64,000 nucleotides of DNA from Gnetum montanum (taxonomy: Eukaryota > Streptophyta > Gnetopsida > Gnetales > Gnetaceae), in assembly GCA_015680685.1 (NCBI GenBank), contig MNCI01022155.1, positions 334,902 to 398,901 of the forward strand, given 5' to 3'. The notes beneath the pieces are model-generated. The model was not told where the DNA came from. It did no database searches and saw nothing but the letters and a program-made list of their open reading frames with translations. Below are positions 30,764 to 42,000 of this stretch, one piece after another. Position numbers and translations under genes: made by a program. The number at the start of each line of letters is the position of its first letter. Within the stretch, counting starts at the first letter, position 1.

Positions 30764-31230
30764 GTATGTGCTTTCACAATGTTATGATGTGTTAACCATT
30801 GTTTGAATTTGCATCAAGTGTAAACAATTGTCTACATTCTATGGTGTAGGTTTTTTATCAATAAGCATGGTCTCCAAAGTGATACAGACATGTTATCTAT
30901 GGCCGAAATGGCCATAAAGGATTTCACTTCCATTAGCAATGTACGTGCTAGTGTCTTAGGACAACTAGGCTTTGAGATCCCACACTACCCTAACCACTAT
31001 GTCAAATTCTTCGCCAAGTGTAAAAGCTCCAAATGGCTAGATAAGGAGTGGACTTTGGATCGTCCTATCACCATTGACGATGTGCAAGAGAAAATTCCAT
31101 CATTTCCTTCACCCTTTGGACGTGGTAAGTTACACTATGGTGATCATCTGTATGATCTTACGGGATAGGAACAATGTATAAAATTATATTATTTTGTTGT
31201 GTTGTCTAAACCGTTGTTTTATGTTCATAG

Positions 31231-32271
31231 TTAGGGAATCACAGGAGGTCACGGTGATAGCTTCTGGGTGTGAGGCGAGCAGTCTCTTTTTCTGTTATGG
31301 TGACATAAAAGAAGCACAACGTTGGCTCTGCCATGGAGCAGCCCCAGCTGCCATAACCAATAACCTCCGAGAAGCTAGACTGATGGAACTATTTTTGGCT
31401 GTAACCCCCGATGTCACTGTAGCTGAGATGTTAACCTTAGTTGACTCCTTCAACGAAGAAGCCGAGTGTCTTCATGCATGACGTGCATGTGAGTTTTGAT
31501 ATTAACGCTCGACTGTCTGTTGACTTTTTCGACGTTCCTTCTAATGGTCCTCCGGTAGATGAAAGGTCAAAGAGAGGTTCTATGCATCAAAAGAACATAG
31601 AGGAGTGGCTAGGGGTTAAAAAGGAATCGAAAGGCATCCTCGTTGATAAAATCATGCTGGAGGTGGCTAATATCATTTATCCCCTCTTCCAAGCTCGTGC
31701 CTTCCCCAAGCTACTTTCCCAGGGAAGAATCCTTACCAAAGAGTAGGCTCAGATCATGCGAGAGATTATGAAGGAGGGAACACGATATAATTGGGCCAAT
31801 TACCTCACTGAAGGCGTACAGGCTGAAATGGTCACGCTTTGCAAGAAGCTTGAGTCTCGTTTCAACATGCATTTCACCTTTTTATAGCTTTCTTTTGGCA
31901 TTTTGCCAAATTTCTAGTGGTTCAAAAGGATGGATTCTGGGTGCAGCAAGACCATAATCAAATTTCCAAACCATGGATTTCCTAGGTGTTTTGCACCACC
32001 TGGTCCCAAGATCCCCCTAAAGGTATTGGGGAGTTGTTTTCATTTATGACTAAGGATCTAGAGGCACCTCCTACACAAGGCCAAGATAGTGTGGGTGGGG
32101 CACTCCCTTCTTACACCAGTAGTGTGTCGAGGGGGAAGCATCTGGCAGCAGAAATAGTGACTTCACCAATTCAATAGAAGAAGCATCGTCTGAGCATGGA
32201 GTCTCTTGGCCCGACTAACGTAGAGGGAAAGAGGCTGCAAATTAAGTTTCACAAGAATGATCCCCCAACTG
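31231..32271 (+). pseudogene. Antisense gene of B, exon 4: middle domain
   Basis: LREARLMELFLAVTPDV, AEMLTLVDSFNEE, then a frameshift near 31465, then EEWLGVKKESKGILV, IYPLFQARAFPKLLS and TRYNWANYLTEG. The W of the last motif shows that the TAG at the same place in A came from TGG. It ends with the donor ACTG/GTAAGT. The exon is 1041 bases in both A and B. Confidence 0.7.
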
Positions 32272-32956
32272 GTAAGTAGAGATATGCGTAATTACCTTAT
32301 ATATGTATTACGCTTCGTATAGACGTCGTGGCATCGTGTAGCATTTGTAAAAAAAATAAATAAAGTTTTGTTTTGGCTAACTATTTCGTTTGATAGAAAA
32401 AAGGAAAAATGTAGAGGAGTTGACCCTTGAAATAGGGGCCATAGTTTTACTGCATGGAGAAGGGACCCCAGTTTTTGGAAAGGAGGCTCTTGTTAGTAAC
32501 GTAGGCAGTGCATAGGTTCCTGTGCCCGAAGGAAAGAAGGAGGTAGAGGATGCCAAGGTCCTTTTGGGTGAGCCAGGAAAACAGAAGCAGTTTTTCACTA
32601 ATGAGTTTGACTTTCCCTCAGTGGGAAAACCTCATGCTACTACCCCTAAGGGTTTTGTTGAATTGAGTTTTGCATTATCGTAATGCCTCAATCGCCTTTA
32701 CTATGTCTTAACTTATTTTGTTCGCATAATAGACACTTCTGACAGTAGTAGCATACCTTTGTTAGTGGTCCCAACTCAGCATTAGAGTGAGTTTTCGGAT
32801 AAATTTGCATTTATGGAGGGCATTATGAATGATATGATCAGTTGCGTAGAGCGAATCGATCCTGAGATTAGTACGTCATTGTTATTGCACAGGGGTTGTT
32901 AGCCTTGCCATATTACGTTATTTTGTTGCATCTAATAGTTATTTTTATGTAACAAG

Positions 32957-33776
32957 GCCTCACCTTAGATGGGATCCCAAAGAACCCCTTGACCTAGACA
33001 CCACCCCCGAACCGTCACTAGAGGTGACCGAAGTGTCACGCAACCTTTACGATGAAATGCATAACTGTGCGTTACACTCGGCCCGCTCTTTATGGGAGTG
33101 TCAGAACGTCAAAAAAGATCTTTGGAAGAGGTTGCAGAAATTAGAAAAGAAGAAGTAGGCCCTAACTGATAGGGTTGAGGACTTAGCATCTCAAAACAAA
33201 TTTCTGCAAGCTCGGGAGGCTAATGATGAGAGTTGGCAGACAGCTGTGATTGACTACGCCTGTTACTGGACAATCGTCAGAAATAGTGTCCAAGCCAGTC
33301 ATGAGCTCATTAAACAACGGATGCAAATGGATCTCCTAACCCAGAAGAATCAAGATTACAAGGACTTTAGCGTGAGGATCCAAGCATGGGGGTAGGCACA
33401 AAAGGACCACAAGCATGTGTATAAGCGAGAAAGTGCCACCTATCACCAACATTACAGGGATTCTTTTGTTGAAGCGTGGTCCCTCTGGCTATTCCTCGAT
33501 GTCATTGGTGCTTTTGGAGCATACAAAAATTTTCAAGAGCAAGTGACAGTGAGTGCCTCTCCAGAGAGAGAAATAACCTTCCTTGGAGGAGAAACCTCTG
33601 TTCCTTCCTTCTTCCCCGAACCACCTCGATGGACCTCTATGGAAAAAGGAAAGGTTAAAGCTGGAACTGATCTAGGAGATGGCGTTTGGTCCGAGCTCAC
33701 CGAGGATGAGATCATGCAATGCTTGTGGGTTGGCTTGGAACAAATTCCTTTCATGGCTAACGCAGGACCATCACTA
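32957..33776 (+). pseudogene. Antisense gene of B, exon 7: coiled coil and EDEI motif
   Basis: HLRWDPKEPLDLD, then a coiled coil (LWKRLQKLEKKK, TAG, DRVEDLASQNKFLQ), YKRESATYHQHYRDSF, PPRWTSMEKGKVKAGTDL and VWSELTEDEIMQCLWVGL. In A the last two are KRLTWSAVDKGKTLVDIDL and DWASVSEEEILRWLEFGL. Two TAG stops. The donor is CTA/GTAAGT. Confidence 0.7.
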
Positions 33777-33855
33777 GTAAGTTATGCTACTATTGTATTC
33801 TTGTTATGCGTAGTTTCGGTGGTAATGCTAACGTGTGTTTCATGTCAAATTGTAG

Positions 33856-34074
33856 GATCGACATGAAGAGGGACCTCATGAGGAGGACCGTAATGGAGGC
33901 GATGGTCCTCATGAAGAGGATCTCTATGAGGAGGGGCCTCATGAATACGATGAACCTCATGGCAAGAGTCCCCATGAGGAAGAGCCTCATAGAGAGGATC
34001 GCCCCCACAAGGAGACACCACTCGAAGAAGGCCCTTATGAGAATGATCTTCGTAAGGTAGATGGAGTTGAATGA
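33856..34074 (+). CDS. Antisense gene of B, exon 8: acidic PHEED-repeat tail
   Basis: 73 codons, open to TGA at 34072. Contains repeated GPHEED, GPHEYD, SPHEEE and PHRED words, so it is acidic and rich in Pro and His. The repeat is also visible in DNA as CCTCATGAGGA-type words. A's exon 8 is half as long and lacks the repeat. Confidence 0.65.
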   Translation, partial: DRHEEGPHEEDRNGGDGPHEEDLYEEGPHEYDEPHGKSPHEEEPHREDRPHKETPLEEGPYENDLRKVDGVE

Positions 34075-34224
34075 CATAGGTGGAAGTGGTAACAAAGGAA
34101 ACATGTAACATGGCTATATTGGCAAACATTTTGTTGTAATGAAATGGAGTAAAGAACAATGTTCTTTGATCTATGTGATATAAATATTTTATTTTTTTTA
34201 TGAAGTGAAACATATTGTTAGAAG

Positions 34225-34545
34225 GGTTACACGTTTTAGACCACTGTGGGCCATTAATAGTTTAAGGCCATTTCGGGCTGGACCATCATAAGCGTAAAAG
34301 GGTAAATAAAATTGTCAGTTTTAGGTCATAGTGGGCCGTAACTAGTTTAAGGTCATTTCAAGCCATAGTGCGTAAGTGTAAAAAAGGGTAAATAAAATTG
34401 CCAATTTTAGGCCATAGCGGGCCATAACTAGTTTAAGGGCATTTCAGGCCATAGTGTGTAAGCGTAAAAGGGGGTAAATAAAATTGCCAGTTTAAGACCA
34501 TAGCAGGCTGTAACTAGTTTAAGGCCATTTCAGGCCGTAGTGTGT
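34225..34545 (-). repeat. Stem-loop repeat array B1 (after protease)
   Basis: About eight units in alternating form on minus: a unit near GGCCTGAAATGGCC then TTAAACTAG, followed by GGCCCGCTATGGCC then TAAAATTGGC, repeated three to four times as a tandem of roughly 90 bases. Lies between the 3' end of the antisense gene and the protease stop, as A1 does in A. Confidence 0.72.
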
Positions 34546-34647
34546 ATAAAAAAGTGTAATAACGATAATGTGAAAAGATAGAGCGTAAATTGCTTAATAG
34601 TAAACAATGTGGACTAATGTGACATGTCACGCCAACATGTTTCTTTG

Positions 34648-35330
34648 CTAGCTTCGTAGTTGCTTCTTGATTGTCTTTAGTTTTGGCGACGCGTATGGAT
34701 GAGGGGGCTTATTACAGCATTCCTCTATGCCACCATCTTCTCCCTGAAAGGGTAGTTCGGCCCAAGACAAGCTTTCATTGGCCATTGTGTTGGCCTGTTT
34801 AGTTGTTAAGGCAAGGGTTTGATCTTTGGGGATTTCAATCTCCGAACCTTGTTCCATTTCCACGTTGTTAACTGCTTGGGGGATCATCTTATCACCATGG
34901 ATGATCACTTCTCCCCCCGCATAGGGCAAGTGAATCTCTTGATGAATGGGTGATGAGACTACCCTTAGTTGAGCCAACCAAGACCTTTCCAAGATTAGAT
35001 TGAAACAAAGCATCTCCTCGATGATCATAAACACTGCGTCTATGGGGAATTGGTCTCCTGCTACAAAATTAATGTGTACTATTCCCTTGACTTGCACTCG
35101 TGCCTCATTGAATGACTTCAAATATGACGTTGTCGTGGGGCTGATCTAGTCGATCAAGCCTAGTTTATCCACTATGGGATATGGAATGACATTGGCAACT
35201 ACCCCGTCATCTATGTGTACCCTCTGGATTCGGTATTGGCCAACCCGGATAGTCATGAACATAGGCGTTGTTATCACTTGACCCTTCTCTGGGTTGTCCT
35301 TAATGGATTTGTCATGAAAAGTTAGTAGGG
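34648..35330 (-). pseudogene. Element B protease
   Basis: Retropepsin on minus: VHIDDGVVANVIPYPIVDKLG (about 35210) matches VHVDDGAATNVVPYPIIEQLG of A; LILERSWLAQLRVVSSPIHQ follows. The ORF ends with TIKKQLRS and a TAG at 34648-34650. One stop near 35145 and frame changes near 35330 break it. Confidence 0.83.
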
Positions 35331-38290
35331 AAGGCGGGGTTGTTCAACGGCGAAGGGAAGCATGATCGAGTGGATTACTTCTTCATCTGCCGGTAGGCTC
35401 TCATCCACGGGTATGGACGTTAACATGCAAACTATGGCCCCATGATGCTTTTGTGATGTCATCAGCAAATCATAGAGGATCAACATTGTATTTTTTTGTT
35501 TAAGAGCCTGCTTAACTTGCGTAAGAGTGTTGAGGAGATCATGCCCATGATCTAGTTTTTTGTCAACCTTCTCTTCTTCCATTCGTCCCAGGAGATGAAT
35601 TTCTCAGGGAGGAATGGTTTCTGGTTGAGGGTTGCATTTTCTTGGTTTGGGAGAAGATGGTTGCATTTGCGTAGCATCATCTTTTTTAGAGAGTGGGGCC
35701 AAGGACGCTGAGGTGAGGGGCATAGGCTTGGGAAACCCCAACGTATGGCCATCCTTAGCTGTGTTACTTGTCATACGCACTTCTCCTTTCCTATTTGGTT
35801 GTGATTGGAACGTTGACTTATAGATTTTCTCCTGTGAAGCAAGAGCAACTAACGGTTTTGGCATCCTAATGACAAAGGGTGCCCTAGGTGTGAGCGCAAG
35901 CTGGGCTATGGCTTTAGTGATAGTGGGCTGTGGAACAAAGGTAGAAGATAGAACTCGAAGGATCAAAGATTGTCACTAAGTCACATCCATCGATGTTGAT
36001 GGGCTTGTCGTTTGAGGCAGACGAGGAGGCACACATAACACAAAGGGTTGCTTTGGTTATGCTTGGCCATCGCCCTCTGTATCTACTACATTGATAGTGT
36101 ACCATGGGTTATTTACATTTAACGGATCCTGGTACATGTACATGGATTGGTTTTTTGGGTAGACCAGACTACTTTTGTCTAGGATCAACTTACCTTGGTC
36201 AATCATGCATTGAATGTCATCTTTCAACGCCAAGTAGTAATCTGTGTCATGACCACACAGTTGGTGGTAGTCATAGAAAAGGTCCAGCCTAAAGTTTTTG
36301 GGAACTGGCAGTTCATTTGGCAGGGCGAAGGAGGGGCTCTTAAGTAGCTCACAATGCCATCTGTGGAGTTTCAGCCCTTCCTTGAATACTTTCTTATGTT
36401 GAATATGACCAATTCTTAGTAATTGCTTCAGAAGTTCTGAAGGCTTTACAAGTAGAGCAGCATATTTTAAGCGATCTTTACGCTCAAAATTAGGCTTCAA
36501 ATGTGGAGATGCCTTAGGGGCAAGTGAAGTTTCTTGATCAATGTTATTTGAGCTAGTTGTGAGCTTAGCAGGCACCACAGATGCCTTTTTTGTTGTTTTT
36601 TCTCTTAGCCCCTTCGGCTATAGCCACTATCGTCATTGTTACAGCTTTGCCTTTATCTTTGCCCTTATTGTGGACATTTTTTTAGACCACATATGCTGGG
36701 TCTTTACTAGCCTCTAGTGCATCTTGGATGCTCTTAGTCTGAGCAAAGGCTTGGCTGAGGGAGCGGGGAGCAAGGTAATACAATTTGGACTTAATGAAGT
36801 CATTGATTGTCCCCTTGAAGATCACCAACAAATGACCCTTCGTGATGGGTTCACAAATTTCATTCAAGATGGCACTCCACCGTAGCATAAACTTTTGGAC
36901 TAGCTCGAGTGGGTCTTGCTTGACTCCCATTAGCTAGTCCAACGTAACTTCTGGTTTCAAGTTGTACTTAAAATGAGTCACAAACTAAGTTAGCAGCTCT
37001 TCCAAGGTTGAGATGGACGAGTGTGAGAGTGCATGATACTAGTCTAAAGCTTCACCCGTTAGGGACATAACAAAGACACAGATGATGGTATGTGGCCATT
37101 GTTGCAGCAACAATGAATCTGACCTGAAGGTGACTAGATGAGCGTTGGGATCGCCTTCCCCATTATATTTTGTAAAATAAGGGAGTGGCATCCCAGGAGG
37201 TAACGACAAAATAGACATTGTCGAACTAATAGGATCATCATGGTAAAAATCCATGACCTATATTGTGTCAACACTGACAGCTTTGAGCCATTTAACCTCC
37301 TCAGTAAGGGTCTAAATAAGCTGGAAGGCTTGGTCTAGACCCGTGGATGAAGAAGTTGGTTGTGGAATAGTAGGAGTAACCAAGTTAGGTGGTGGGATAG
37401 GGGCAGCAGTGTGACCTATGAACGATGTAGTCGAAACTGTCCCTGCAGGCTGTACTACCTGCATCATCCACCACCCGGTAGGTGGTACAGACAAGGCTAC
37501 CATGGTAGATTATGCCACAGGGTATGCTTCTTGCATAGTTAGGGGCATAGGAAATGACCCTATAGTTGGATTCACTGCCTACTAGACTTGGTGTTGATGA
37601 TGAGTGAGATGGGACATCTTCATAGGCTATGCTACAAGGGATGACGTGTTTGGAGCCCACCACGCAGTGATGGTGGGTCCTATCATATAAGTCAAGATGA
37701 ATGTAGGTGTTGCATGTAAATTGTGAAGCAGGCACTGCATGCACAAACGGTGATGTAGGCACAAGCATGTGATGAGATGGATTAGCTAATTATGACTATA
37801 GAGGAATGGTCTGTGAAGGAATACCACACGGGAGGATAGCCAGAGAGAAGAAATGTTGATAGGATGCATGCACCACATGGTCGGCAGTAGTCAATGATAA
37901 CAGTATAGTGACCATAAACAGTGGGTTTACATGGGACATCATGGAGGGAGGGGCCACAGTAAAGCTAGTGAGACTGCCTCCCTCAGAGTGGGCCTCTAGG
38001 TCCTCCTGCCCATCATGAAGCGCTTCATCGCAGAACATCTCCTCTCATTGTTCTGTTAATGCTCTGGCCATCAACAGTTGGTCTAAGATCCACTGTTGTT
38101 GGTCCATTAGGGGTACGAAAGCGTCAAGTAAAGGAACAAATTCCTTCCCATTGTAGTATATGATTTCGTATTCACGTTTCTCTTCGAGTTCTTGTGGATA
38201 CATGGGCAAATTTGTCTCAAGTTTAGTGCATAGGAAATTGTAATGTTCCCTACACTAAGCGTGTCCTTCAAGCTCTTTATTTTGAAGCCT
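35331..38290 (-). pseudogene. gag: Element B gag and gag-protease linker
   Basis: Minus: HYNFLCTKLETNL near 38240, a Pro/Ser/His-rich variable region (38040-37300), MDFYHDDPISST and LVTFRSDSLLLQQWPHTII (37254-37100), FVMSLTGEALD, KFMLRWSAILNEI and NDFIKSKLYYLAPRSL (36930-36682), knuckle remnant YDYHQLCGHDTDYY near 36270 with the first and last Cys replaced by Tyr, then linker with APFVIRMP (one copy of the motif repeated in A). Frame changes lie near 36600 and 35150; several stops. Confidence 0.83.
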
Positions 38291-38635
38291 GAGGGATCAG
38301 CGTGGTCTCACTGGGCTGGTTGGTGGCTCAACCACAGAAGGTGTAACTTGCAGTGTCCAAGGGTTTTTGAGGTTAGTAGTGTCAACAACGGTGGTTGATG
38401 CAAGCATTCTCTACGTAGCTCAAGAGTAGTAACAACAAGGGTAAAGATCACAAGGGTAAAGATAAGCTAAGATGAATAGGCTTTCTATCCTGCAAGATTC
38501 TAGAGGGATCGTCGAAGCAACCAATCTGCACCACACGATCTCGTAAACAACCACGGAGGTGTTACGTTTATGTCAATCAAAAATGGGTATAGATAGCTTA
38601 CAAGACCAACCATGATATGCAGGTCGGAGGTTCAA

Positions 38636-38653
38636 GCCCTCCTTCTAGCACCA
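38636..38653 (-). other. Element B primer-binding site with T-arm-like extension
   Basis: On minus TGGTGCTAGAAGGAGGGC, six bases after the LTR end. On plus the next bases complete GGAGGTTCAAGCCCTCC, the form of a tRNA T-arm (5-bp stem, 7-base loop TTCAAGC). The complementarity to the primer tRNA may therefore extend past the usual 18 bases. E shows a similar extension. Confidence 0.7.
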
Positions 38654-38659
38654 GAAAAC

Positions 38660-39959
38660 TGTAACAACAAAAAATGTCGATCACTGGAAACACCAAGTAG
38701 AATTCCGTGTACACAGTTCCAACCTCAGATCTGTGCGAGGGTCGTGCTAGAGAAACAAACCCGAGGTGCCCTGAATGGTCTTGTTGATTAGATAGGAACT
38801 TACTTAATCAGTAAATTTTGTAATAATTGGATCGCAAGATGACCAATTTCAATGTGAGGGTATAATATCGATTGGCAAAAAAAAATCAGATTTGACTCAA
38901 GATCAGATCTTGAAAGCAACGATAACAGTGTAAACGATGCAAAATGATTATAAAATTGATGTAAATGAGATGCAATCAATTGAACTTGGAGAATGTGTGA
39001 TCCCAATATTTGGGATTTAACTTATAAACAAGTATGTTTAATACAATGGTTGTAAGAAAACTTTGGTTTAGACGAAGCGCATGCCAAGAACACGAACAAG
39101 AAGCTATTCAAAGATGAAATAAGCAAAGGTCAATCTACATTCTTCTCTAGCCAATCTGGGCACAAAGGAGTCCAACTTGAAGCAAAATGTCTGTTAACTT
39201 CAAATCTTTGACCAAGGGCTTCTCTCCATCACCGTCTCTATTCTTTCGATTGCCGATTCTCTTTTTGTTCTCTCGTCAATCTTTGCCAGAATTATTAACA
39301 ATTGCTAATAGCTGCCAACCAACAATTGCCAACCCCTTTTTTTTAAGAAAAAAAATTTCCCACCTCTTGAGCATTGTCTGTCAAAGTATTCATAAGATTA
39401 GGGTTAGGAGAAGAACATAGTTTAGATGACACGTATCCTCGACCCTCAAAGTACTATTGACCTAATGTGTCATAGTTGACACTTGTAGTGTTATGCTACG
39501 CTACACTCTAAAGTGTAGTGTGTCGTACTCTACCCTTACTGGAGCTTCGGTAATAAATTGTCCTATGGTCACGCTACAATACACTACGGAGCATATCGTG
39601 GCGTAAGAACCACTAATGCTTGAATTTTTCTATCTCTGTTGTTGCAATTAAATCAACTGTCTACTTATGTTACGCTGTGTTGTGCTACATTACGCTGCAT
39701 AGCGTAACGTAGTGTAATATGCCAAAAGTTAAGATTTTCAATCCTGGCTATCTTGCAAAGTTGAAGCATCCTTGCTACACATCCCTCATTCTGTTCTATC
39801 TTCTGGAGTCCATTGCGCTGTGCTGCGTAGCGTAGTGTAGCGTCATAGGCCCTTAGCTGAAAAAAGGAAACTTGCTGAGATGCACCACTTGTAGAAATCC
39901 TTTGCCTAAACTTCGAGACTTTGTTGAATCATTGAGGTCTCAAAATTCACGGTGTTTCA
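38660..39959 (-). repeat. Element B 5' LTR
   Basis: 1300 bp partner of 22780-24069, on minus TGAAACACC...TTACA. The TATA box is mutated to TTATGAATAC (39395-39386). U3 contains the inverted repeat TTACGCTGCATAGCGTAA. Right flank 39960-39964 is CTTGC, the TSD. Confidence 0.92.
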
Positions 39960-39964
39960 CTTGC

Positions 39965-40324
39965 TACACTAAGAGAAACTGCTACACCGATAGGGCCACT
40001 ACACTACATAGAATGCAAGCAACGTAACACAGTAGACAGCTAGCGTAACATAGTAGATAGCTTAGGAACCACAACACTAATAGGGTCACTACGCTACATA
40101 GGACGTAGGCAACGTAATGCAGTAGAAAAGCAGCACAACACAATAAACAGTTTAGGGCTTTCATCTTACAAGGTTCCAGAGGAACCATTGTTGTAACCAA
40201 TCTGCACCACCCAGTGCATACACAACCATAGGGATGTCACATCTATGCTAGCAGGCTATTGGTAATAGGGTACAGACAGCATGTAGGATTACCCATGACA
40301 CACGGAAGAGACCTAGAGGTTTAG
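39965..40324 (-). other. Element E leader
   Basis: Noncoding sequence between the E PBS and the B insertion. It contains two related stretches with AACGTAA and AGCGTAACATAGTAGA words (about 40020-40145), again AGCGTA-type motifs. It continues at 22774 on the far side of B. Confidence 0.6.
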
Positions 40325-40342
40325 GCCCTTCTCCTAGCACCA
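40325..40342 (-). other. Element E primer-binding site
   Basis: On minus TGGTGCTAGGAGAAGGGC, seven bases from the LTR end, close to the B site (two adjacent differences in the purine run). Confidence 0.7.
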
Positions 40343-40349
40343 AAAACTG

Positions 40350-41531
40350 TGACGTCTGAAAACATTGATGGCTAGAATACCAAGAGGTTATCAGGGGTAC
40401 AGCCTAACCTCGAATCCATGTGAGGGTCATGCTACGCTGATGTGTGATGCTACGCTGATGTGTAGTGCTACGCTGATGTGCTACACTAAATGGAATGAGG
40501 CTGGAAGTGAAACTTGCTAAGCTGTGACCATATCATTCGAATTGCACGTTCCCAAGGGACTACCATATTTTTTAAAAGAATTCTTATGAAAAATGTAAAG
40601 TGAAGCTTACACTTTGGGACTATGTCTTCTCCTCTCTTATGAGTAGGGTCAAGTAGAGAGACAATTTTTGGATTCGGCAAAGTATGCAATAAGCAAGGCA
40701 AACTACTGATCTTAGCTATCAAGGCAATGCTGGGGTAGAAATGGCCATCGAAGACGAGTCTTGAAGCTTCCAGAGATGTCTTGTGACTTCCTTTCAAGTG
40801 TTATGCTACTTACACTTTTGAATGTAGCACAGTAACTTGAATACCCACTTGCTACGCTATGTTATGCTACATAACGTAGCATAGCGTAGCAACCACCTTT
40901 AAGATAAATCTTGCTCGAAAACTAAAAATACCCCTCTGAGGCCTACCAAGGCAAGCTATTTCAACAACTCAGCATTACACTTTTCATGTTAAAGGAGCCT
41001 GAGACTTCCTAGTTTCATCCCTAGGGCACCTTTTATCTTTTAGATCCTTGCTATACTATGCAACATAGCATAGTGTAGCACTTAGACCAAGGTGATTTTT
41101 GATGAAATTTTCTCTATTTTTTCTGCATCATACTAATCACACTTCAAGGATGAGGTAGGCATATTTGAAAACCAAATATCTACCAACTGCATCTTCTGCA
41201 TCCAATCTAATACTTGCAACAGTTTTAACACCGCATGGCCTGATATGCTGTGCAGCGTAGCGTAGTGCAGCAGGCCTCACAATTAGAAAATTTGTCAAAC
41301 TATATGGTCCATCCTCAATGCCTCTTTTGTGCAAACTAGCCTCATGACAGTGTTGCATTGACTGTGCTATAGAGAGTGGCTGGCTGGCTCGAAAGCAAAT
41401 TCATAGGCATTAGGACTTCAAGGGTGCCATGTTGTCTACGCAATCTAGAATGACATCATGCTTGCAGAGATCCCTGCCCAAATTTTAAGACTATGCTAAA
41501 TCATGAGAGTCCAAAAATTGATGGTGTTTCA
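40350..41531 (-). repeat. Element E 5' LTR
   Basis: 1182 bp, on minus TGAAACACC...GTCACA. Contains three tandem copies of a GCTACGCTGATGTG-type unit at 40431-40487 and an 11-bp inverted repeat GCTACGCTATG/CATAGCGTAGC at 40850-40892. No partner LTR remains in the window. The TSD partner is lost. Confidence 0.82.
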
Positions 41532-42000
41532 ATTGGGAAGTCCCTTTTGTAGTTCTTCACCTTGATCACTACGAAATTACCAAGATAAGACCACCCAAAA
41601 CAATGGCCACAGTGTCTTCCACTAGGTCCAATGGAATAATGATGGATTAGTCTACTAATTCTAATATGATATTGCTCTTCTTGAGAGGAGGCAAGTTCAA
41701 TGTAGTATACATCTCATGAGAAATTAGGTTGACACTAGAACCTAAGTTAAGAAGAGCTTTGCATGGTTTATTCCCATCAATTTGCAAATAAATAAGAGGA
41801 CTTCCAAGATCTACTAACCTCCTAGGAAGGTTGCCATCATGGATCCAATCAGATATGATGTGAGTAAGTATCACAATATGAATCCTAGGTGATATTTGGT
41901 TTGAAGGAAACTCAAAGAAATTTGATACAAAGGAATATGAAGAAACAGGTTTCTCAACTACAGGTGTATTTGAGGGCTTAGGTGGACTGCATAGTCAAAA
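41532..42000 (-). pseudogene. H: protease
   Basis: Minus: SDWIHDGNLPRRLVDLG and LIYLQIDGNKPCKALLNLGS, then VNLISHEMYTTLNL. The catalytic motif has LNLGS where active Athila proteases have a D-x-G form, so Asp has become Asn. The frame runs to the E LTR as VVIKVKNYKRDFP. Relic C continues the same sentence as VIKVENYKGDFPIIMG, which proves that E is inserted in this frame. Confidence 0.8.

Larger units (their letters stand above)
29660..34074 (+). pseudogene. Antisense eight-exon gene of element B
   Basis: Counterpart of the minus-strand gene in A, on plus and therefore antisense to B. Exons: 1: 29660-29778; 2: 30317-30763; 3: 30850-31124; 4: 31231-32271; 5: 32397 to about 32679; 6: 32733-32870; 7: 32957-33776; 8: 33856-34074. 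Typical borders are CGTG/GTAAGT, TTCATAG/TT and TTGTAG/GAT. Junction phases equal those of A except at intron 5, where B is one base off. Exon 1 starts MAPKTKGKHAKLVRI. The product has the FCP1-like domain, middle domain, coiled coil, EDEI motif and acidic tail. Stops: TAG in exons 1, 5, 6 and 7, several in exon 2, and a frameshift in exon 4. Similarity to A is obvious only at protein level, so the gene has been in the family a long time. Confidence 0.8.
22780..39959 (-). mobile_element. Tat/Ogre-like element B, full length, nested in E
   Basis: 17.2 kb on minus: 5' LTR (39959-38660), PBS, gag, protease, the antisense gene on plus (29660-34074), pol (29082-25650), PPT, 3' LTR (24069-22780). 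It is flanked by perfect 5-bp duplications CTTGC at 22775-22779 and 39960-39964. By hand about 20 of the first 145 aligned LTR bases differ, mostly transitions, so B is clearly older than A. Same architecture as A, including antisense gene and three stem-loop arrays. Confidence 0.93.
21089..41531 (-). mobile_element. Tat-like element E, 3'-truncated, carrying B
   Basis: E reads leftward: 5' LTR (41531-40350), PBS, leader to 39965, interrupted by B, then gag from 22631 to 21089. Everything after mid-gag, including protease, pol and the 3' LTR, is missing; the sequence passes directly into H. The LTR begins TGAAACACC like A and B and is preceded on minus by CCAAT in the protease frame of H. Its repeats and gag put it in the same family as A and B, nearer to B. 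Confidence 0.82.

Noticed and set aside
29660-34074. A host gene interrupted by retrotransposons
   Set aside because: The homologous gene sits at the same place and orientation in element A; both lie within LTR-bounded elements with TSDs.
33790-34213. Minus-strand frames opposite exon 8 of the B antisense gene (MRGPLHEDH-type repeats)
   Set aside because: Reverse translation of the PHEED repeat; no counterpart in element A.
38600-38655. tRNA gene on the plus strand (T-arm and CCA end visible)
   Set aside because: No 5' acceptor or D-arm can be found, CCA is encoded, and the site is the retroelement primer-binding site on the minus strand.
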